From an uncultured Actinomycetes bacterium (lineage in GTDB: Bacteria > Actinomycetota > Coriobacteriia > Coriobacteriales > Atopobiaceae): a stretch of DNA of 52,452 nucleotides. The position numbers and the translations under genes were made by a program. This document shows, piece by piece, positions 38,840 through 48,340 of the stretch. The stretch covers positions 1 through 52,452 of the forward strand of contig OMWE01000017.1 in NCBI GenBank assembly GCA_900314685.1, written 5' to 3'. The notes under the pieces are model-generated. The model was given only the letters and a program-made list of their open reading frames with translations, searched no databases and had not been told where the DNA came from. Positions within the stretch are counted from its first letter, which is position 1. Each line of letters starts with the position of its first letter.

Positions 38840-38895
38840 AGAGAAAGACGAACGTAGAAAGACGAACGTAGAAAGAAGAAGGTAGAAAGACGAGC
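38840..38895. repeat. 14-bp purine-rich tandem repeat upstream of the Abi-like gene
   Basis: Units start at 38854, 38868 and 38882 with the form GTAGAAAGACGAAC, each with 0-3 changes, preceded by a partial unit from 38842 and followed by a GAAAG remnant. The array lies 36 bases upstream of the Abi-like start codon and just past the stop of the PHP phosphatase gene. The unit length is not a multiple of three and copy number could vary by slippage. Confidence 0.7.
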
Positions 38896-38905
38896 GAAAG
38901 GCTCC

Positions 38906-39811
38906 TTACCAGCGGTGGAGCTGGGGCTCCATGTGGTCGAACGTGTAGAATCCCCCAAAGCCGAGCGCGCGGAGCAGCTCCTGCGCCTGCGTGATGTAGC
39001 TGCCGAGGTGCTCCGGCTTGTGCGAGTCGCTGCCGATGGTGACGATGGTGCCGCCGAGGTCGCGGTAGAGCTCGAGGATTTCTCGCGAGGGCTGCCAGTA
39101 GGGCAGCCCGTAGCGGACCGACGACGTGTTGACCTCGATGCCTTTGCCGTCGGCGATCGCCTGCTCGAGGCAGGCGGCGACCTGGTCGCGGTAGGCGGCG
39201 AAGGGGCGCGGGTCCTTGTTGTCGCGCTGGATGGCGTTGAGGTGCGCGAGCACGCTGTAGTCCTTGAAGCCCTGCTCGCAGGCGAGGATCTCGGCGTAGT
39301 AGTTGTCCGTGACCTCCTCGGGCGTCTTGCCGACCTGGTACTCCTGGTTCCAGAACTCGAGGTCGTCGATCTGGTGGCAGCTCATGAGCACAAAGTCGAG
39401 CTCGCCCCGGCGGGCGTCGAAGAGGTGCTGGTTCTGGGCGATTCTGTGGCGCTGGACCCCGAGCTCGATGCCGCATCTCACGGTCAGCGTGCCGCCCCAC
39501 CAGTCGTGGTCGGGCGAGCCCCACTTGTCGCGCGCGGCGGCGATGGCGGGAAAGAGACGCTGGTAGTCGGCGTTGGCGACCATCTCGCCGTCGATGAAGC
39601 GCGCCTGGTGGACGGGGTCGTCCATGTAGCTCTCGTCGTAGAGGGTCCCCGCCGCGTCGAGTGGGCTCACGTCGTTTTTGACGCCGTAGTCCACGTGGTC
39701 CGTGATGCAGATCTCGTCGAGTCCCAGGCGGCAGGCGTCGCGGCAGACGTCGTCTAGCGGATAGTCGGAGTCGTCGGAAAACGCGGTGTGCACATGGTAG
39801 TCGGCGCGCAT
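38906..39811 (-). CDS. PHP-domain histidinol-phosphatase-like protein (HisJ family)
   Basis: Metal-dependent phosphoesterase of the PHP superfamily. The 301-residue protein starts MRADYHVHTAFSDDSDYPL, with the first metal motif YHVHT, then ITDHVDYG, SCHQI, HLNAIQRD and TIGSDSHKPEHLG in PHP order. HisJ histidinol phosphatases have this pattern, but no other his gene is nearby, so the real substrate may be another phosphate ester. ATG at 39811 has AGAAAGGA upstream on the minus strand. Confidence 0.83.
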   Translation of the reverse strand: MRADYHVHTAFSDDSDYPLDDVCRDACRLGLDEICITDHVDYGVKNDVSPLDAAGTLYDESYMDDPVHQARFIDGEMVANADYQRLFPAIAAARDKWGSPDHDWWGGTLTVRCGIELGVQRHRIAQNQHLFDARRGELDFVLMSCHQIDDLEFWNQEYQVGKTPEEVTDNYYAEILACEQGFKDYSVLAHLNAIQRDNKDPRPFAAYRDQVAACLEQAIADGKGIEVNTSSVRYGLPYWQPSREILELYRDLGGTIVTIGSDSHKPEHLGSYITQAQELLRALGFGGFYTFDHMEPQLHRW

Positions 39812-39995
39812 GGTTGTATCCTTTCTGTCCTCGCAGAGCCGCCGGAGCGCCCCCTGACGGGTGCAACCGACGGTTGGACGCCCCATGCCCATCGGCAGGG
39901 CCGCCCGCTCGGGAATGCTCGTCTTATTTTATAGAGTTTCGCCCGTCCGCACCGCATGGCGTACACTTCGACACAGCGAACCGCAGGGAGGATGC

Positions 39996-41105
39996 ATGAC
40001 AGAGGCACGCCAGGACGCGCAAGACATACTGGAGGCATACGCCTCCGCGGCAGGGTTGGAGCTGCCCATCGCACCCTTTGCGGGAGCCGGCGCGGACGAC
40101 GCGGCCCCAGAGGGGGACCTGCGGGCGCGGTGGGCCGCCAACCCCTTCATGATGGCGCCGATGGCCGGCGTGAGCGACGCGGCGTACCGCATGATGGCGC
40201 GGGCGGGCGGGGCCGCCGTCGCCTACAGCGAGATGGTCTCGGTGGCCGGCATCCATTTCGGCGGGGACAAGACCTGGGAGCTCGTGCTGCCGCACGACCC
40301 CGAGCCCGACATCGCCGTCCAGCTCTTCGGCTCCCGGCCCGAGCAGTTCCGCGAGGCGGCGGAACAGGTGTATCTGAGGCTCGGCAAGTCCCTGGCCCTC
40401 CTCGACATCAACATGGCCTGCCCCGTGCCCAAGGTCGCGAAGAAGGGCGAGGGGGCGGCGCTCATAGACGACCCCGCGCGTGCCTACAAGATCGTGGAGG
40501 CCTGCCGCGAGGGCATCGACGCGGCATCGCAGCGGCTGGGTATGCCGCCCGTCCCCGTGACCTGCAAGATCCGTCGAGGCGTGAAGACGGGCCACGAGCT
40601 CGCGCCTGTCTTCGCCGAGGCGATGGAGCAGGCAGGCGTCGCGGCGGTCGCGGTCCACGGGCGCTATGCAGACCAGTTCTACCGCGGCGAGGCCGATTGG
40701 GGCGTGGTCAGACGCACGACCCAGATCGTGAAGTCCATTCCCGTGATCGCGTCCGGCGATATCACGACCCCCGAGGCCGCCGCGCGCGTGATGGGTGAGA
40801 CGGGGGCATCGGCGGTCATGATCGCCCGCGGCACCTACGGCAATCCCTGGATCTTCCGCGACGCGCGGCTGATTTTGGCGGGCCAGGTTCCTCCCGTGCA
40901 CAGCCTGGGGCAACGCCTGGCGGCGCTCGCCCTCCACGTCCGGCTGCTCGAGGCGACGGGCGCGCATATGGCACGCGCGCGCAGCCTCGCGAGCTGGTAC
41001 CTCAAAGGCATTCCCGACGCGGCCGCCTGGCGCAACCGTGCGATGCAGTGCGTGACGGCCGACGATTTCCTTGCGTTGATCGACGAGGTGGGGGGCCTCG
41101 AGTGA
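39996..41105 (+). CDS. dus: tRNA-dihydrouridine synthase (DusB-like)
   Basis: Flavoenzyme reducing specific uridines of tRNA. The 369-residue protein has APMAGVSDAAYRMMA, the catalytic-Cys segment NMACPVPKVAKKGEGAAL, VTCKIRRG and GDITTPEAAARVM, all typical of the DusB group. The first 50 residues are unusual for the family and rich in Ala/Asp. The ATG at 39996 has GGGAGG upstream. Another ATG at 39992 is out of frame. Its stop overlaps the hemW GTG start by four bases. Confidence 0.92.
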   Translation: MTEARQDAQDILEAYASAAGLELPIAPFAGAGADDAAPEGDLRARWAANPFMMAPMAGVSDAAYRMMARAGGAAVAYSEMVSVAGIHFGGDKTWELVLPHDPEPDIAVQLFGSRPEQFREAAEQVYLRLGKSLALLDINMACPVPKVAKKGEGAALIDDPARAYKIVEACREGIDAASQRLGMPPVPVTCKIRRGVKTGHELAPVFAEAMEQAGVAAVAVHGRYADQFYRGEADWGVVRRTTQIVKSIPVIASGDITTPEAAARVMGETGASAVMIARGTYGNPWIFRDARLILAGQVPPVHSLGQRLAALALHVRLLEATGAHMARARSLASWYLKGIPDAAAWRNRAMQCVTADDFLALIDEVGGLE

Positions 41106-42397
41106 CGCCGGCCGTCACATCCTCCTACGCCGACAGGCTGCGTGACCCAGGTGCCGCGGGGTTGTACCTGCATGTGCCGTTTTGTGTAAGGAAGTGCGCC
41201 TACTGCGACTTTGCATCGCGGGCCACGGAGCCGGGCGACCCGCGGATGGCGCGATACGTCGACAGCCTGATCGAGCAGATAGGCCGCTGCGCCGGCGCGG
41301 GCCTGCTCGCCCACACCCGCACCGCCTATATAGGCGGAGGAACGCCGAGCCTACTGGGCCCCGACCTCGTACGGCTTGTCCGCGCCGTGCGCAAGGCCTG
41401 CCCCGAGGTCGTGGAATTCACCAGCGAAGCAAACCCGGACTCGCTCAGCACGCCCCTGCTCGCCGAGCTGCGCGAGGCGGGTCTCACCAGGATCTCCCTG
41501 GGGATCCAGTCGACCGATGATGAGGAGCTGCATGCGCTCGGCAGGGTGCATGACGCCGAGACGGCCCTTGCGCGCCTGCGAGAGGCGGTGGCGTCTGGGC
41601 TCGACGTGTCCTGCGACCTCATGTGCGCCATACCGCTCCAGACGCATGCCAGCTGGCAGAGGAGCATCCAAGACATACTCTCCTGCGGCGTGGGGCACGT
41701 GAGCGTCTATCCCCTCCAGATCGAGGAGGGGACGCCCCTTGCCCGTGCGGTGGGGGAGGGCGATCCTGCGTGGAACTCGACAGACGTACAGGCCAACCGC
41801 ATGGAGTCGGCATATCGGGCCCTGAGCGCGGCCGGTTACGAGCACTACGAGGTGGCCAGCTACGCCCAACCCGGCAAGCGCTGCGCGCACAATATCGTGT
41901 ACTGGTCGGGGCAGACGTATCTCGGGCTCGGCACGAGTGCCGCAGGCATGTTGACCCGGGAGGCATACGGGCGCCTGCGTTTGTCTTACCCAGAGTTGCC
42001 GCAGGTGTCTGAGCAGGCGTTTCGCATTCGGTTGAAAGTCTCAAGCAATAATAAGCCTCAAGTAGAGCTTGAGTATCTCAACAAGGCTCAAGCTGCGGCT
42101 GAAGACCTCATGCTTGCCATGCGTATGGCGGACGGCATCGCTGCTGACCAGCTCGTATACGCAGGGGAGGTTTTGGGCAAAGACAAACTTGAGTCGTGCA
42201 TAGATAGGCTCATGGTGCGTGGACTTGTCCAAGGCGCCGACGGTCGCGTGGGAGAGTCTGGTGCCGGCAGAGGCGGGATACGGCCGACGCACCAGGGGTG
42301 GTTGCTCGGCAACGAGCTCTACGAGGCGTTGTGGGACTTGGCTCCGGACCAAGAGACGCGCATGGTGGAGGTAGACGCTATGGAGGCGAGGGTATGA
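41102..42397 (+). CDS. hemW: HemW-type radical SAM protein (heme chaperone family)
   Basis: Radical SAM protein of the HemN/HemW group; HemW binds heme and is thought to deliver it. The 431-residue protein has HVPFCVRKCAYCDF with the CxxxCxxC cluster motif, then YIGGGTPSLL and GIQSTDDEELHALGR. The tail with LMLAMRMADGI and a C-terminal winged-helix-like region is typical. The extra Cys of true coproporphyrinogen oxidase HemN is not obvious. The segment about 41980-42230 uses more A/T-rich codons than the rest of the gene. It overlaps the CPBP gene by four bases. Confidence 0.9.
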   Translation: MTPAVTSSYADRLRDPGAAGLYLHVPFCVRKCAYCDFASRATEPGDPRMARYVDSLIEQIGRCAGAGLLAHTRTAYIGGGTPSLLGPDLVRLVRAVRKACPEVVEFTSEANPDSLSTPLLAELREAGLTRISLGIQSTDDEELHALGRVHDAETALARLREAVASGLDVSCDLMCAIPLQTHASWQRSIQDILSCGVGHVSVYPLQIEEGTPLARAVGEGDPAWNSTDVQANRMESAYRALSAAGYEHYEVASYAQPGKRCAHNIVYWSGQTYLGLGTSAAGMLTREAYGRLRLSYPELPQVSEQAFRIRLKVSSNNKPQVELEYLNKAQAAAEDLMLAMRMADGIAADQLVYAGEVLGKDKLESCIDRLMVRGLVQGADGRVGESGAGRGGIRPTHQGWLLGNELYEALWDLAPDQETRMVEVDAMEARV

Positions 42398-43737
42398 CAT
42401 ACGATGACGGCAGCAGGCCCGTGCCTCCCACGGGGGTCGGCGCGCAGGGAACGATGCCGCAGCAGAGCGGTTACCAGCAGGCTCCCTCTCAGCGGCTCCC
42501 GTACCCGCAGGCTCCTTGCCAACAGCTGTCGTACCAGCAAACCTACGCTCAGCAGCCCGGCTACCCCTACGGCAACGGTATGCCTCAGGCAACGCCGAGC
42601 CCGATGTATCCCTACGCGCCAGATCAGTACCGGCCCGTGTCGCAGGCACCTGCCATACCCGCGGGAAGGCCACCGGTCCACGGTGGGATACGCTGGATCT
42701 TTCTGTCGTTCCTCCCGATGGGCGTGTATATCGCCTTGCAGATACTCTGCGTCATCGTCGGGGACATCGTCCATATGATGATGGGGTCTCGTGCGGCGAG
42801 CATCCCCGATGCCGAGTTCACGAGTTGGTGCATCACCGCTTCCCAGCTCCTCGCCATCCTTGTCGGCGTCCCCTGGTACCGCAGGCTGCGCAGGGATGCG
42901 GCAGGCCGTTGCGTGCTTTTCGAGCACAGGAATAGGCAGGACAAACAAGAGCATTCCAGGCAGACGTCCCCCTATCAGATGACGCCGGTGCAGACGGCTG
43001 CAGCGCCGCGCAAGGAGCAGCGGTTTGTCATCCTTGACCAGCTGATCCCCCGCCCCCAGCGCCCCTCCGGTGCGGGCGGCATCCTGCTCAACATCATCCT
43101 GATACTGGTCATCGGCGTACTTGCCCAGATCGCCACTGACGCTCTGCTCACGCTCGTGGAACCCCTCATCCCCGACACGATGGCGCAGTACAACGAGATG
43201 ATGCAGCAGCTCTCGGACACCTCCCTGATCTCGGTGCTCTCACTTGCGATACTGGCGCCGATCGCCGAGGAGATCTTCTTCCGCGGCGTCACGATGGAGA
43301 TGGCCCGACGCATCACGCCCCGGGCCTGGGTCGCCATCGTGCTGCAGGCCGCCATCTTTGGCCTGGCCCACGGCAACCCGATACAGTCCGCCTATACCTT
43401 CCTGCTCGGCCTGGTCCTGGGGGTGATCGCGCTCTACGTGGGTGGACTGCCCGCCACGATGCTGCTGCACTTCTCAGTGAACTCGTCCTCCTACGCGGCG
43501 AGCCAGCTGCTGGGCTGGGCAGCGGACTGGGGGGCCGCCGGCTACGGGCTCGCGTTGGTCGCGTCGCTGGCGCTCGGTGCGATCTGCTTGTATGTCTTGA
43601 TCAGAAACAGCAGGGCCCGGGATGGAGGGCGGCGGATGCCTGGTGCGGGGACACCGGTGCCTGGTGCGGGGACGCCGGGGCCGGCCGCGGGGCAGCCGGC
43701 TCAGGGCGCCGGTTGGTCGGCACCTGAGAAGATGTGA
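42394..43737 (+). CDS. CPBP-family intramembrane metalloprotease
   Basis: Membrane protein of the CAAX protease/bacteriocin-processing family. The 447-residue protein has about 95 N-terminal residues rich in Pro, Gln and Tyr, then about eight hydrophobic segments. The metalloprotease motifs are EEIFFRG (about residues 290-296), FGLAHGNPIQ and LLHFSVNS. A short Pro/Gly/Ala-rich tail follows with a repeated PGAGTP. The ATG overlaps the hemW stop. Members of this family process peptides or give self-immunity to bacteriocins; the substrate here is unknown. Confidence 0.85.
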   Translation: MTYDDGSRPVPPTGVGAQGTMPQQSGYQQAPSQRLPYPQAPCQQLSYQQTYAQQPGYPYGNGMPQATPSPMYPYAPDQYRPVSQAPAIPAGRPPVHGGIRWIFLSFLPMGVYIALQILCVIVGDIVHMMMGSRAASIPDAEFTSWCITASQLLAILVGVPWYRRLRRDAAGRCVLFEHRNRQDKQEHSRQTSPYQMTPVQTAAAPRKEQRFVILDQLIPRPQRPSGAGGILLNIILILVIGVLAQIATDALLTLVEPLIPDTMAQYNEMMQQLSDTSLISVLSLAILAPIAEEIFFRGVTMEMARRITPRAWVAIVLQAAIFGLAHGNPIQSAYTFLLGLVLGVIALYVGGLPATMLLHFSVNSSSYAASQLLGWAADWGAAGYGLALVASLALGAICLYVLIRNSRARDGGRRMPGAGTPVPGAGTPGPAAGQPAQGAGWSAPEKM

Positions 43738-43780
43738 TGTGAAGCGGCATTGATGCCGGCAGCTTGCCGCGTGGGGCGCG

Positions 43781-43786
43781 TATACT
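43781..43786 (+). promoter_or_regulatory. Candidate -10 box upstream of the ABC-F gene
   Basis: TATACT lies 44 bases after the CPBP gene stop and about 93 bases before the TTG start chosen for the ABC-F gene. A palindrome CGGCAT-TG-ATGCCG lies just upstream. No good -35 match is seen. Confidence 0.4.
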
Positions 43787-43878
43787 TTTGTGGCTTGTTT
43801 CGATAGCGGCCGGCACGCCACCCGATGGGCCAAGCCCATGGCGCGGGGCTGCGAACGTCACGACGGGAGTCGCGCGCT

Positions 43879-45924
43879 TTGATAGCACTTGCAGACAAAA
43901 TAACAAAATCCTTCGGCGGCCGCGTGCTCTACACGGACGCGACGCTGCAGCTCAACGCAGGGGAGCGCTGGGCCCTGGTCGGTCCCAACGGCGCCGGCAA
44001 GACCACATTGCTCAAGATCGTCATGGGGCAGGAGAGCCCCGATGCGGGCACGGTCTCCTTCGCGCGCGACACGCGCGTGGGCTACCTGGAGCAGGAGACC
44101 AAGCTCGACAGCTCCAAGACGGCCCTGCAGGAGGTCGTGGACTCCGCGACCGAGATCCGCGCGCTGGAGCGGCAGAACAAGGACCTGGAGCATGCCATCT
44201 CCACCACGGAGCCGGGCCCCGAGCTCGACGCCCTGCTCGAGAAGTACGCCGCCTCACAGGACCGCTTCGAGCGCCTGGGCGGCTACGAGCTCGAGAGCCG
44301 CGCCCGCGCGATCCTGGGCGGCCTGGGTTTCCCGGTGGAGGACTTCGACAAGCCGGCCGAGGACTTCTCGGGCGGCTGGCAGATGCGCATCGCCCTCTCG
44401 AAGCTGCTGCTCAAGCACCCCGACCTCTTGCTGCTGGACGAGCCGACCAACCACCTGGACCTCGAGAGCGTCCAGTGGTTCGAGAAGTTCATCGCCGGCT
44501 ACGACGGGGCCGTGCTGCTGGTGAGCCACGACCGCACCTTCATGGACGCCTGCGTGAGCCACGTGGCCGCCGTCGAGAACCGTCGCATCACGACCTACAC
44601 GGGCAACTACTCGAGCTATCTCAAGCAGCGCGAGGACAACCTGGAGCAGATGCGGGCCAAGCGCGCCGCGCAGGAGCGCGAGATTGCCCACATGCAGGTC
44701 TTTGTGGACAAGTTCCGCTACAAGCCCACCAAGGCGGCGCAAGCCCAGGAGCGCATGAAGAAGATCGAGCAGATCAAAAGCGAGCTCGTGATCCTGCCGG
44801 AGGGGACCAAGAAGGTGCACTTCTCATTCCCCGAGCCGCCGCGCACGGGCGACATGGTCGTGAGCCTGGAGGACGTCTCCAAGTCCTTCGGGGACAATCA
44901 CGTCTACTCCGACGTCAACCTCAAACTCTACCGCGGCGACCACGTGGCGCTCGTCGGTCCCAACGGCGCCGGCAAGTCCACGCTGATGAAGATGATGAAC
45001 GGCCTCTACCGGCCCGACTCCGGCACGATCGAGCTGGGGCAGAATGTGACCGAGGCCTACTACGCCCAGCACCAGCTGGAGGAGCTCACCCCCTCGAACA
45101 CAGCGCTGGCCGAGATCGACGAGGTGGCGCCGGGCTGGACCACGCCCGAGGAGCGCCGCCTGCTGGGCGCGTTCCTCTTCCACGGCGACGACGTGCTCAA
45201 GCGCGTGTCGGTCCTCTCCGGCGGCGAGAAGGCCCGCCTGGCGCTGGCCAAGATGCTGGTGGCGCCCGACCCGCTGCTGCTGCTCGACGAGCCCACCAAC
45301 CACTTGGACATCGACTCGGTCGACGTGCTGGAGGAGGCGCTCAAGAAGTTCCAGGGCACCATCGTGCTGATCAGCCACGACGAGCACCTGGTGCGCGCGG
45401 TGGCCAACAAGGTCGTGGACGTCCGCGACCACAAGGTCACGCTCTACGACGGCGACTACGAGTACTACGAGTACAAGCGGGCCGAGCTGGAGGCCCGGGC
45501 CGCGGGGGAGGCGGGCTCCGGTGTGCAGGCTGCAGGCACAGGCGCTGCCGCGGCGACAGGCGCGGGCGCAAACGCCAAGGCTGGCAAGTCGCAGGCCGCC
45601 CAGGCCGGCGCGCAGCCGACGCCCAACACCGGCCGCAACGTCAAGACCAAGGAGCAGCGCCGTGCCGAGGCCGAGGCGCGCCAGGCGCAGCACAAGGCCC
45701 TGCGCTCGACCAAGAAGCGGCTGGCCGAGGTCGAGGCGGCCCTGACCCCCGCCCAGAAGCGCTACGAGGAGCTGATGAAGCTCATGGCGTCCGAGGAGCT
45801 CTACGCGGATGCCGACAAGTTCGACCGCGCCATGAAGGAGTACGAGGCGCTCTCAAAGAAGATCCCCAAGCTCGAGGAGGAGTGGCTCGAGCTCACGACC
45901 AAGATCGAGGAGGCGCAGGCGTAG
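43879..45924 (+). CDS. ABC-F family ATPase (Uup/EttA-like translation factor)
   Basis: Cytoplasmic protein with two ABC ATPase domains and no membrane part; ABC-F proteins act on the ribosome and some protect against antibiotics. The 681-residue protein has two Walker A motifs (GPNGAGKTT near residue 36 and GPNGAGKST near 360), two signature motifs (FSGGWQMR and LSGGEKAR), two [11 protein letters not shown]alker B segments and the P-site-tRNA interaction linker between domains. A Gly/Ala-rich spacer precedes a C-terminal coiled coil (about 600-681) as in Uup. TTG at 43879 is preferred by spacing and homology; ATG at 43825 would add 18 residues. Confidence 0.87.
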   Translation: MIALADKITKSFGGRVLYTDATLQLNAGERWALVGPNGAGKTTLLKIVMGQESPDAGTVSFARDTRVGYLEQETKLDSSKTALQEVVDSATEIRALERQNKDLEHAISTTEPGPELDALLEKYAASQDRFERLGGYELESRARAILGGLGFPVEDFDKPAEDFSGGWQMRIALSKLLLKHPDLLLLDEPTNHLDLESVQWFEKFIAGYDGAVLLVSHDRTFMDACVSHVAAVENRRITTYTGNYSSYLKQREDNLEQMRAKRAAQEREIAHMQVFVDKFRYKPTKAAQAQERMKKIEQIKSELVILPEGTKKVHFSFPEPPRTGDMVVSLEDVSKSFGDNHVYSDVNLKLYRGDHVALVGPNGAGKSTLMKMMNGLYRPDSGTIELGQNVTEAYYAQHQLEELTPSNTALAEIDEVAPGWTTPEERRLLGAFLFHGDDVLKRVSVLSGGEKARLALAKMLVAPDPLLLLDEPTNHLDIDSVDVLEEALKKFQGTIVLISHDEHLVRAVANKVVDVRDHKVTLYDGDYEYYEYKRAELEARAAGEAGSGVQAAGTGAAAATGAGANAKAGKSQAAQAGAQPTPNTGRNVKTKEQRRAEAEARQAQHKALRSTKKRLAEVEAALTPAQKRYEELMKLMASEELYADADKFDRAMKEYEALSKKIPKLEEEWLELTTKIEEAQA

Positions 45925-45996
45925 CGCTTGGGCCGCCCGGGGCCTGCCGGCTGCGGGCCCGTCCGTCCCGACCGGCCGAGCTGCGAGGAGGAATGC

Positions 45997-46674
45997 GTGT
46001 ATTCCCTGAGTGACATAGCGGGCATCGCGATATCGCTCGTGCTCGTGATGTTTTCCGCGACGTTGCACGAGGTCGCGCACGGCTACGCCGCCTACAGGCT
46101 GGGCGACCCGACCGCCAAGATGGCCGGCCGCCTGACGCTCAACCCCAAGGCGCACATCGACCCGACGGGCTCGGTCGTGCTGCCGCTCATCATGGCGATC
46201 GCGGGCGGCCCCATCTTTGCCTTTGCGAAACCGGTGCCGTACAACCCCAACAACCTGCGCAACCCCGTGCGCGACGAGGTCATCGTGGCTTTCGCGGGAC
46301 CGGCGTGCAACATCGCCCAGGCGGCCGTGGGCGCGGTCGTCCTGCGCCTGCTGTGGCGCTACGCCTACCCGGCTGTGGGTGCCGACGCATCGGTCGTCTT
46401 TGCCTATATCGCCTACATCCTCGGTAGCTACATCTACATCAACCTGCAGCTCGCGTTCTTTAACCTGATCCCCCTGCCGCCGCTCGACGGGTCGTCGATC
46501 GTCTCGCCCCTGCTGCACGGCGAGGCGCGTGTCAAGTACTACGAGGTCCAGCACTACGCGATGCCGATACTTCTGATCGCGCTCTACGTGCTGCCGATGG
46601 TCCTGCATGTGGACCCGATCGGTATCTACCTCGACGCGACGGCCGGCCGCATGTTCGACCTGATGATGGGGTAG
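45997..46674 (+). CDS. M50-family site-2-protease-like membrane metalloprotease
   Basis: Multi-pass membrane protein of the site-2 protease group. The 225-residue protein has the zinc motif HEVAH (SATLHEVAHGYAAYRLGD), ALNP-like RLTLNPKAHIDPTGS, and the third metal-site segment FFNLIPLPPLDGSS. About five hydrophobic segments are present. GTG at 45997 is favoured by GAGGAGG at 45985-45991. It belongs to the short form lacking a PDZ domain. It is the first gene of the M50-scpA-scpB group, a common arrangement. Confidence 0.9.
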   Translation: MYSLSDIAGIAISLVLVMFSATLHEVAHGYAAYRLGDPTAKMAGRLTLNPKAHIDPTGSVVLPLIMAIAGGPIFAFAKPVPYNPNNLRNPVRDEVIVAFAGPACNIAQAAVGAVVLRLLWRYAYPAVGADASVVFAYIAYILGSYIYINLQLAFFNLIPLPPLDGSSIVSPLLHGEARVKYYEVQHYAMPILLIALYVLPMVLHVDPIGIYLDATAGRMFDLMMG

Positions 46675-46681
46675 CGATCGC

Positions 46682-47605
46682 ATGTCTTACAAAGTCCGCA
46701 CACAGGCATACTCCGGCCCCTTCGACCTGCTGCTCCAGCTGGTGAGCCGCCAAAAGGTGGACATCGGCTCGATTTCGATCTCCGAGGTGGCCGACCAGTA
46801 CCTAGCCGAGGTCGAGGGCATGGGAGAGCTCGACCTGGACGTCGCGAGCGACTTTGTGCTGGTGGCGGCCACGTTGCTCGACCTCAAGGCGGCGTCCCTG
46901 GTGCCCGAGGACTACGGCAAGCGCAAGCGGGTCACCGACGAAGACGAGCAAGACGAGCTGGCGGACCTCACGCCCGAGAACGTCCGCGAGGTGCTGATCG
47001 CCCGTCTCATCGAGTACAAGAAGTTCCGCAACGCCGCCTCCGCCCTCGCGTCGCGCCAGGACGCCGAGGCGCTCATGGAGCCGCGCACCGCCGGGCCGGA
47101 CCCCGAGTTCCTGGACCTCATGCCCGACTACCTCGAGGGCATCACGCTGCGCTCGCTGGCGGTGATCTGCGCGGACCTGGACGGGCGCAGGCAGAAGTTC
47201 CTGCTGGAGGCCGAGCACGTCGCCCCCAAGCGCCTGCCCCTCGCCCTCACGGTGGCCGCTGTCGACCGTATGGTGCGCGCCCGCACCCACGTGAGGTTCT
47301 CCGAGCTCATCGACGGCCCGCGCACGCCCGAGAACGTGGTGGCGACCTTCCTCGCGATGCTCGAGCTCGCCGGACGCGGCAGCGTGAAGCTCGAGCAGGA
47401 GGAGCCCTTTGGCGATATCGACGTGGACCACGTGGAGGGCGCGCCCGTCTTTGTGACCGATGGCTTCGAGCTCTCCAGCGTCGAAGAGGGAGCTGCCGGC
47501 GGGGAGGGCGGCACTGCCGGTCGGGGCGTTGATGACGGGGGAGCCGCAGCCGGCTCCGATACCGAGACATTTGTTGACGCAGACACACAACCCGTAGAGG
47601 AGTAG
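46682..47605 (+). CDS. scpA: Segregation and condensation protein A
   Basis: Kleisin subunit of the SMC condensin complex. The 307-residue protein opens YSGPFDLLLQLVSRQKVDIGSISISEVADQYL, the standard ScpA N-terminus, and has a helical C-terminal region before an acidic, Gly-rich tail of about 50 residues. Start ATG at 46682 is 7 bases after the M50 protease stop. The scpB gene follows 3 bases after the stop. The tail is low complexity and absent in most ScpA. Confidence 0.94.
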   Translation: MSYKVRTQAYSGPFDLLLQLVSRQKVDIGSISISEVADQYLAEVEGMGELDLDVASDFVLVAATLLDLKAASLVPEDYGKRKRVTDEDEQDELADLTPENVREVLIARLIEYKKFRNAASALASRQDAEALMEPRTAGPDPEFLDLMPDYLEGITLRSLAVICADLDGRRQKFLLEAEHVAPKRLPLALTVAAVDRMVRARTHVRFSELIDGPRTPENVVATFLAMLELAGRGSVKLEQEEPFGDIDVDHVEGAPVFVTDGFELSSVEEGAAGGEGGTAGRGVDDGGAAAGSDTETFVDADTQPVEE

Positions 47606-47608
47606 ACC

Positions 47609-48340
47609 ATGGCGGACCTGGAAAGGCTCGACGACAACTCGCTGAAGGGCGCCCTCGAGGCGCTGCTGCTCGTGTCGAGCGAGGCCGTTTCGGCCATCGA
47701 CCTGGCGCGGGCGCTCGGGGTGTCGCCGGGAGACGCCGCCGCGGCCCTGGCCGACCTGGCAGCTGAGTACTCCGACGCCAACCGCGGTATCCAGTTGCGC
47801 GAGGTCGCGGGCGGCTGGCGCTTCTTCACGCACCCCGCCTACCACGACCAGGTGGCCGCCTACGTTCTGAGCTGGGACAAGACGCGCCTGTCGCAGGCGG
47901 CGCTCGAGACGCTTGCCGTGATCGCCTACCACCAGCCGGTGTCGCGCGAGGGCGTCCGCGGCGTCCGAGGCGTCAATTCCGACGGCGTCATCTCCTCCCT
48001 GATGGAGAAGGGCCTGGTGCGCGAGGCCGGCCGCGACAAGCAGCGCGGCGGCGCGATCCTCTACGGCACGACGCGCGCGTTCCTCGAGCGGTTCGGCCTG
48101 AGGTCGCTGCGCGAGCTGCCCGACCTGGAGGAGTTCGCCCCCGACGAGGAGTCCAGGCAGTTCATCCGCGAGCGGCTCTCCGGTCGCGCGATCGCCTCGA
48201 CGCTCGAGGAGGCCGACGACGACCTCGAGGACGAGCGCGAGCTGCTGGGCGACGACTTCGACGAGGATGACACCGGCGAGGCGGACGCCAGGGACGCCGC
48301 GTATGAGGACGAGGCGGAGGACACCGACGACGATGAGTGA
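47609..48340 (+). CDS. scpB: Segregation and condensation protein B
   Basis: Partner of ScpA in condensin. The 243-residue protein has two winged-helix domains: LKGALEALLLVSSEAVSAIDLARALG and QAALETLAVIAYHQPVSREGVRGVRGVNSDGVISSLMEKGLVREAGRD. The C-terminal 70 residues are strongly acidic with many Asp and Glu, which is unusual in length. ATG at 47609 has GAGGAG upstream. The stop overlaps the following gene by 8 bases. Confidence 0.94.
   Translation: MADLERLDDNSLKGALEALLLVSSEAVSAIDLARALGVSPGDAAAALADLAAEYSDANRGIQLREVAGGWRFFTHPAYHDQVAAYVLSWDKTRLSQAALETLAVIAYHQPVSREGVRGVRGVNSDGVISSLMEKGLVREAGRDKQRGGAILYGTTRAFLERFGLRSLRELPDLEEFAPDEESRQFIRERLSGRAIASTLEEADDDLEDERELLGDDFDEDDTGEADARDAAYEDEAEDTDDDE

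Noticed and set aside
38840..38895. CRISPR-like array
   Set aside because: The units are 14 bp and directly adjacent with no spacers, so this is a tandem repeat only.
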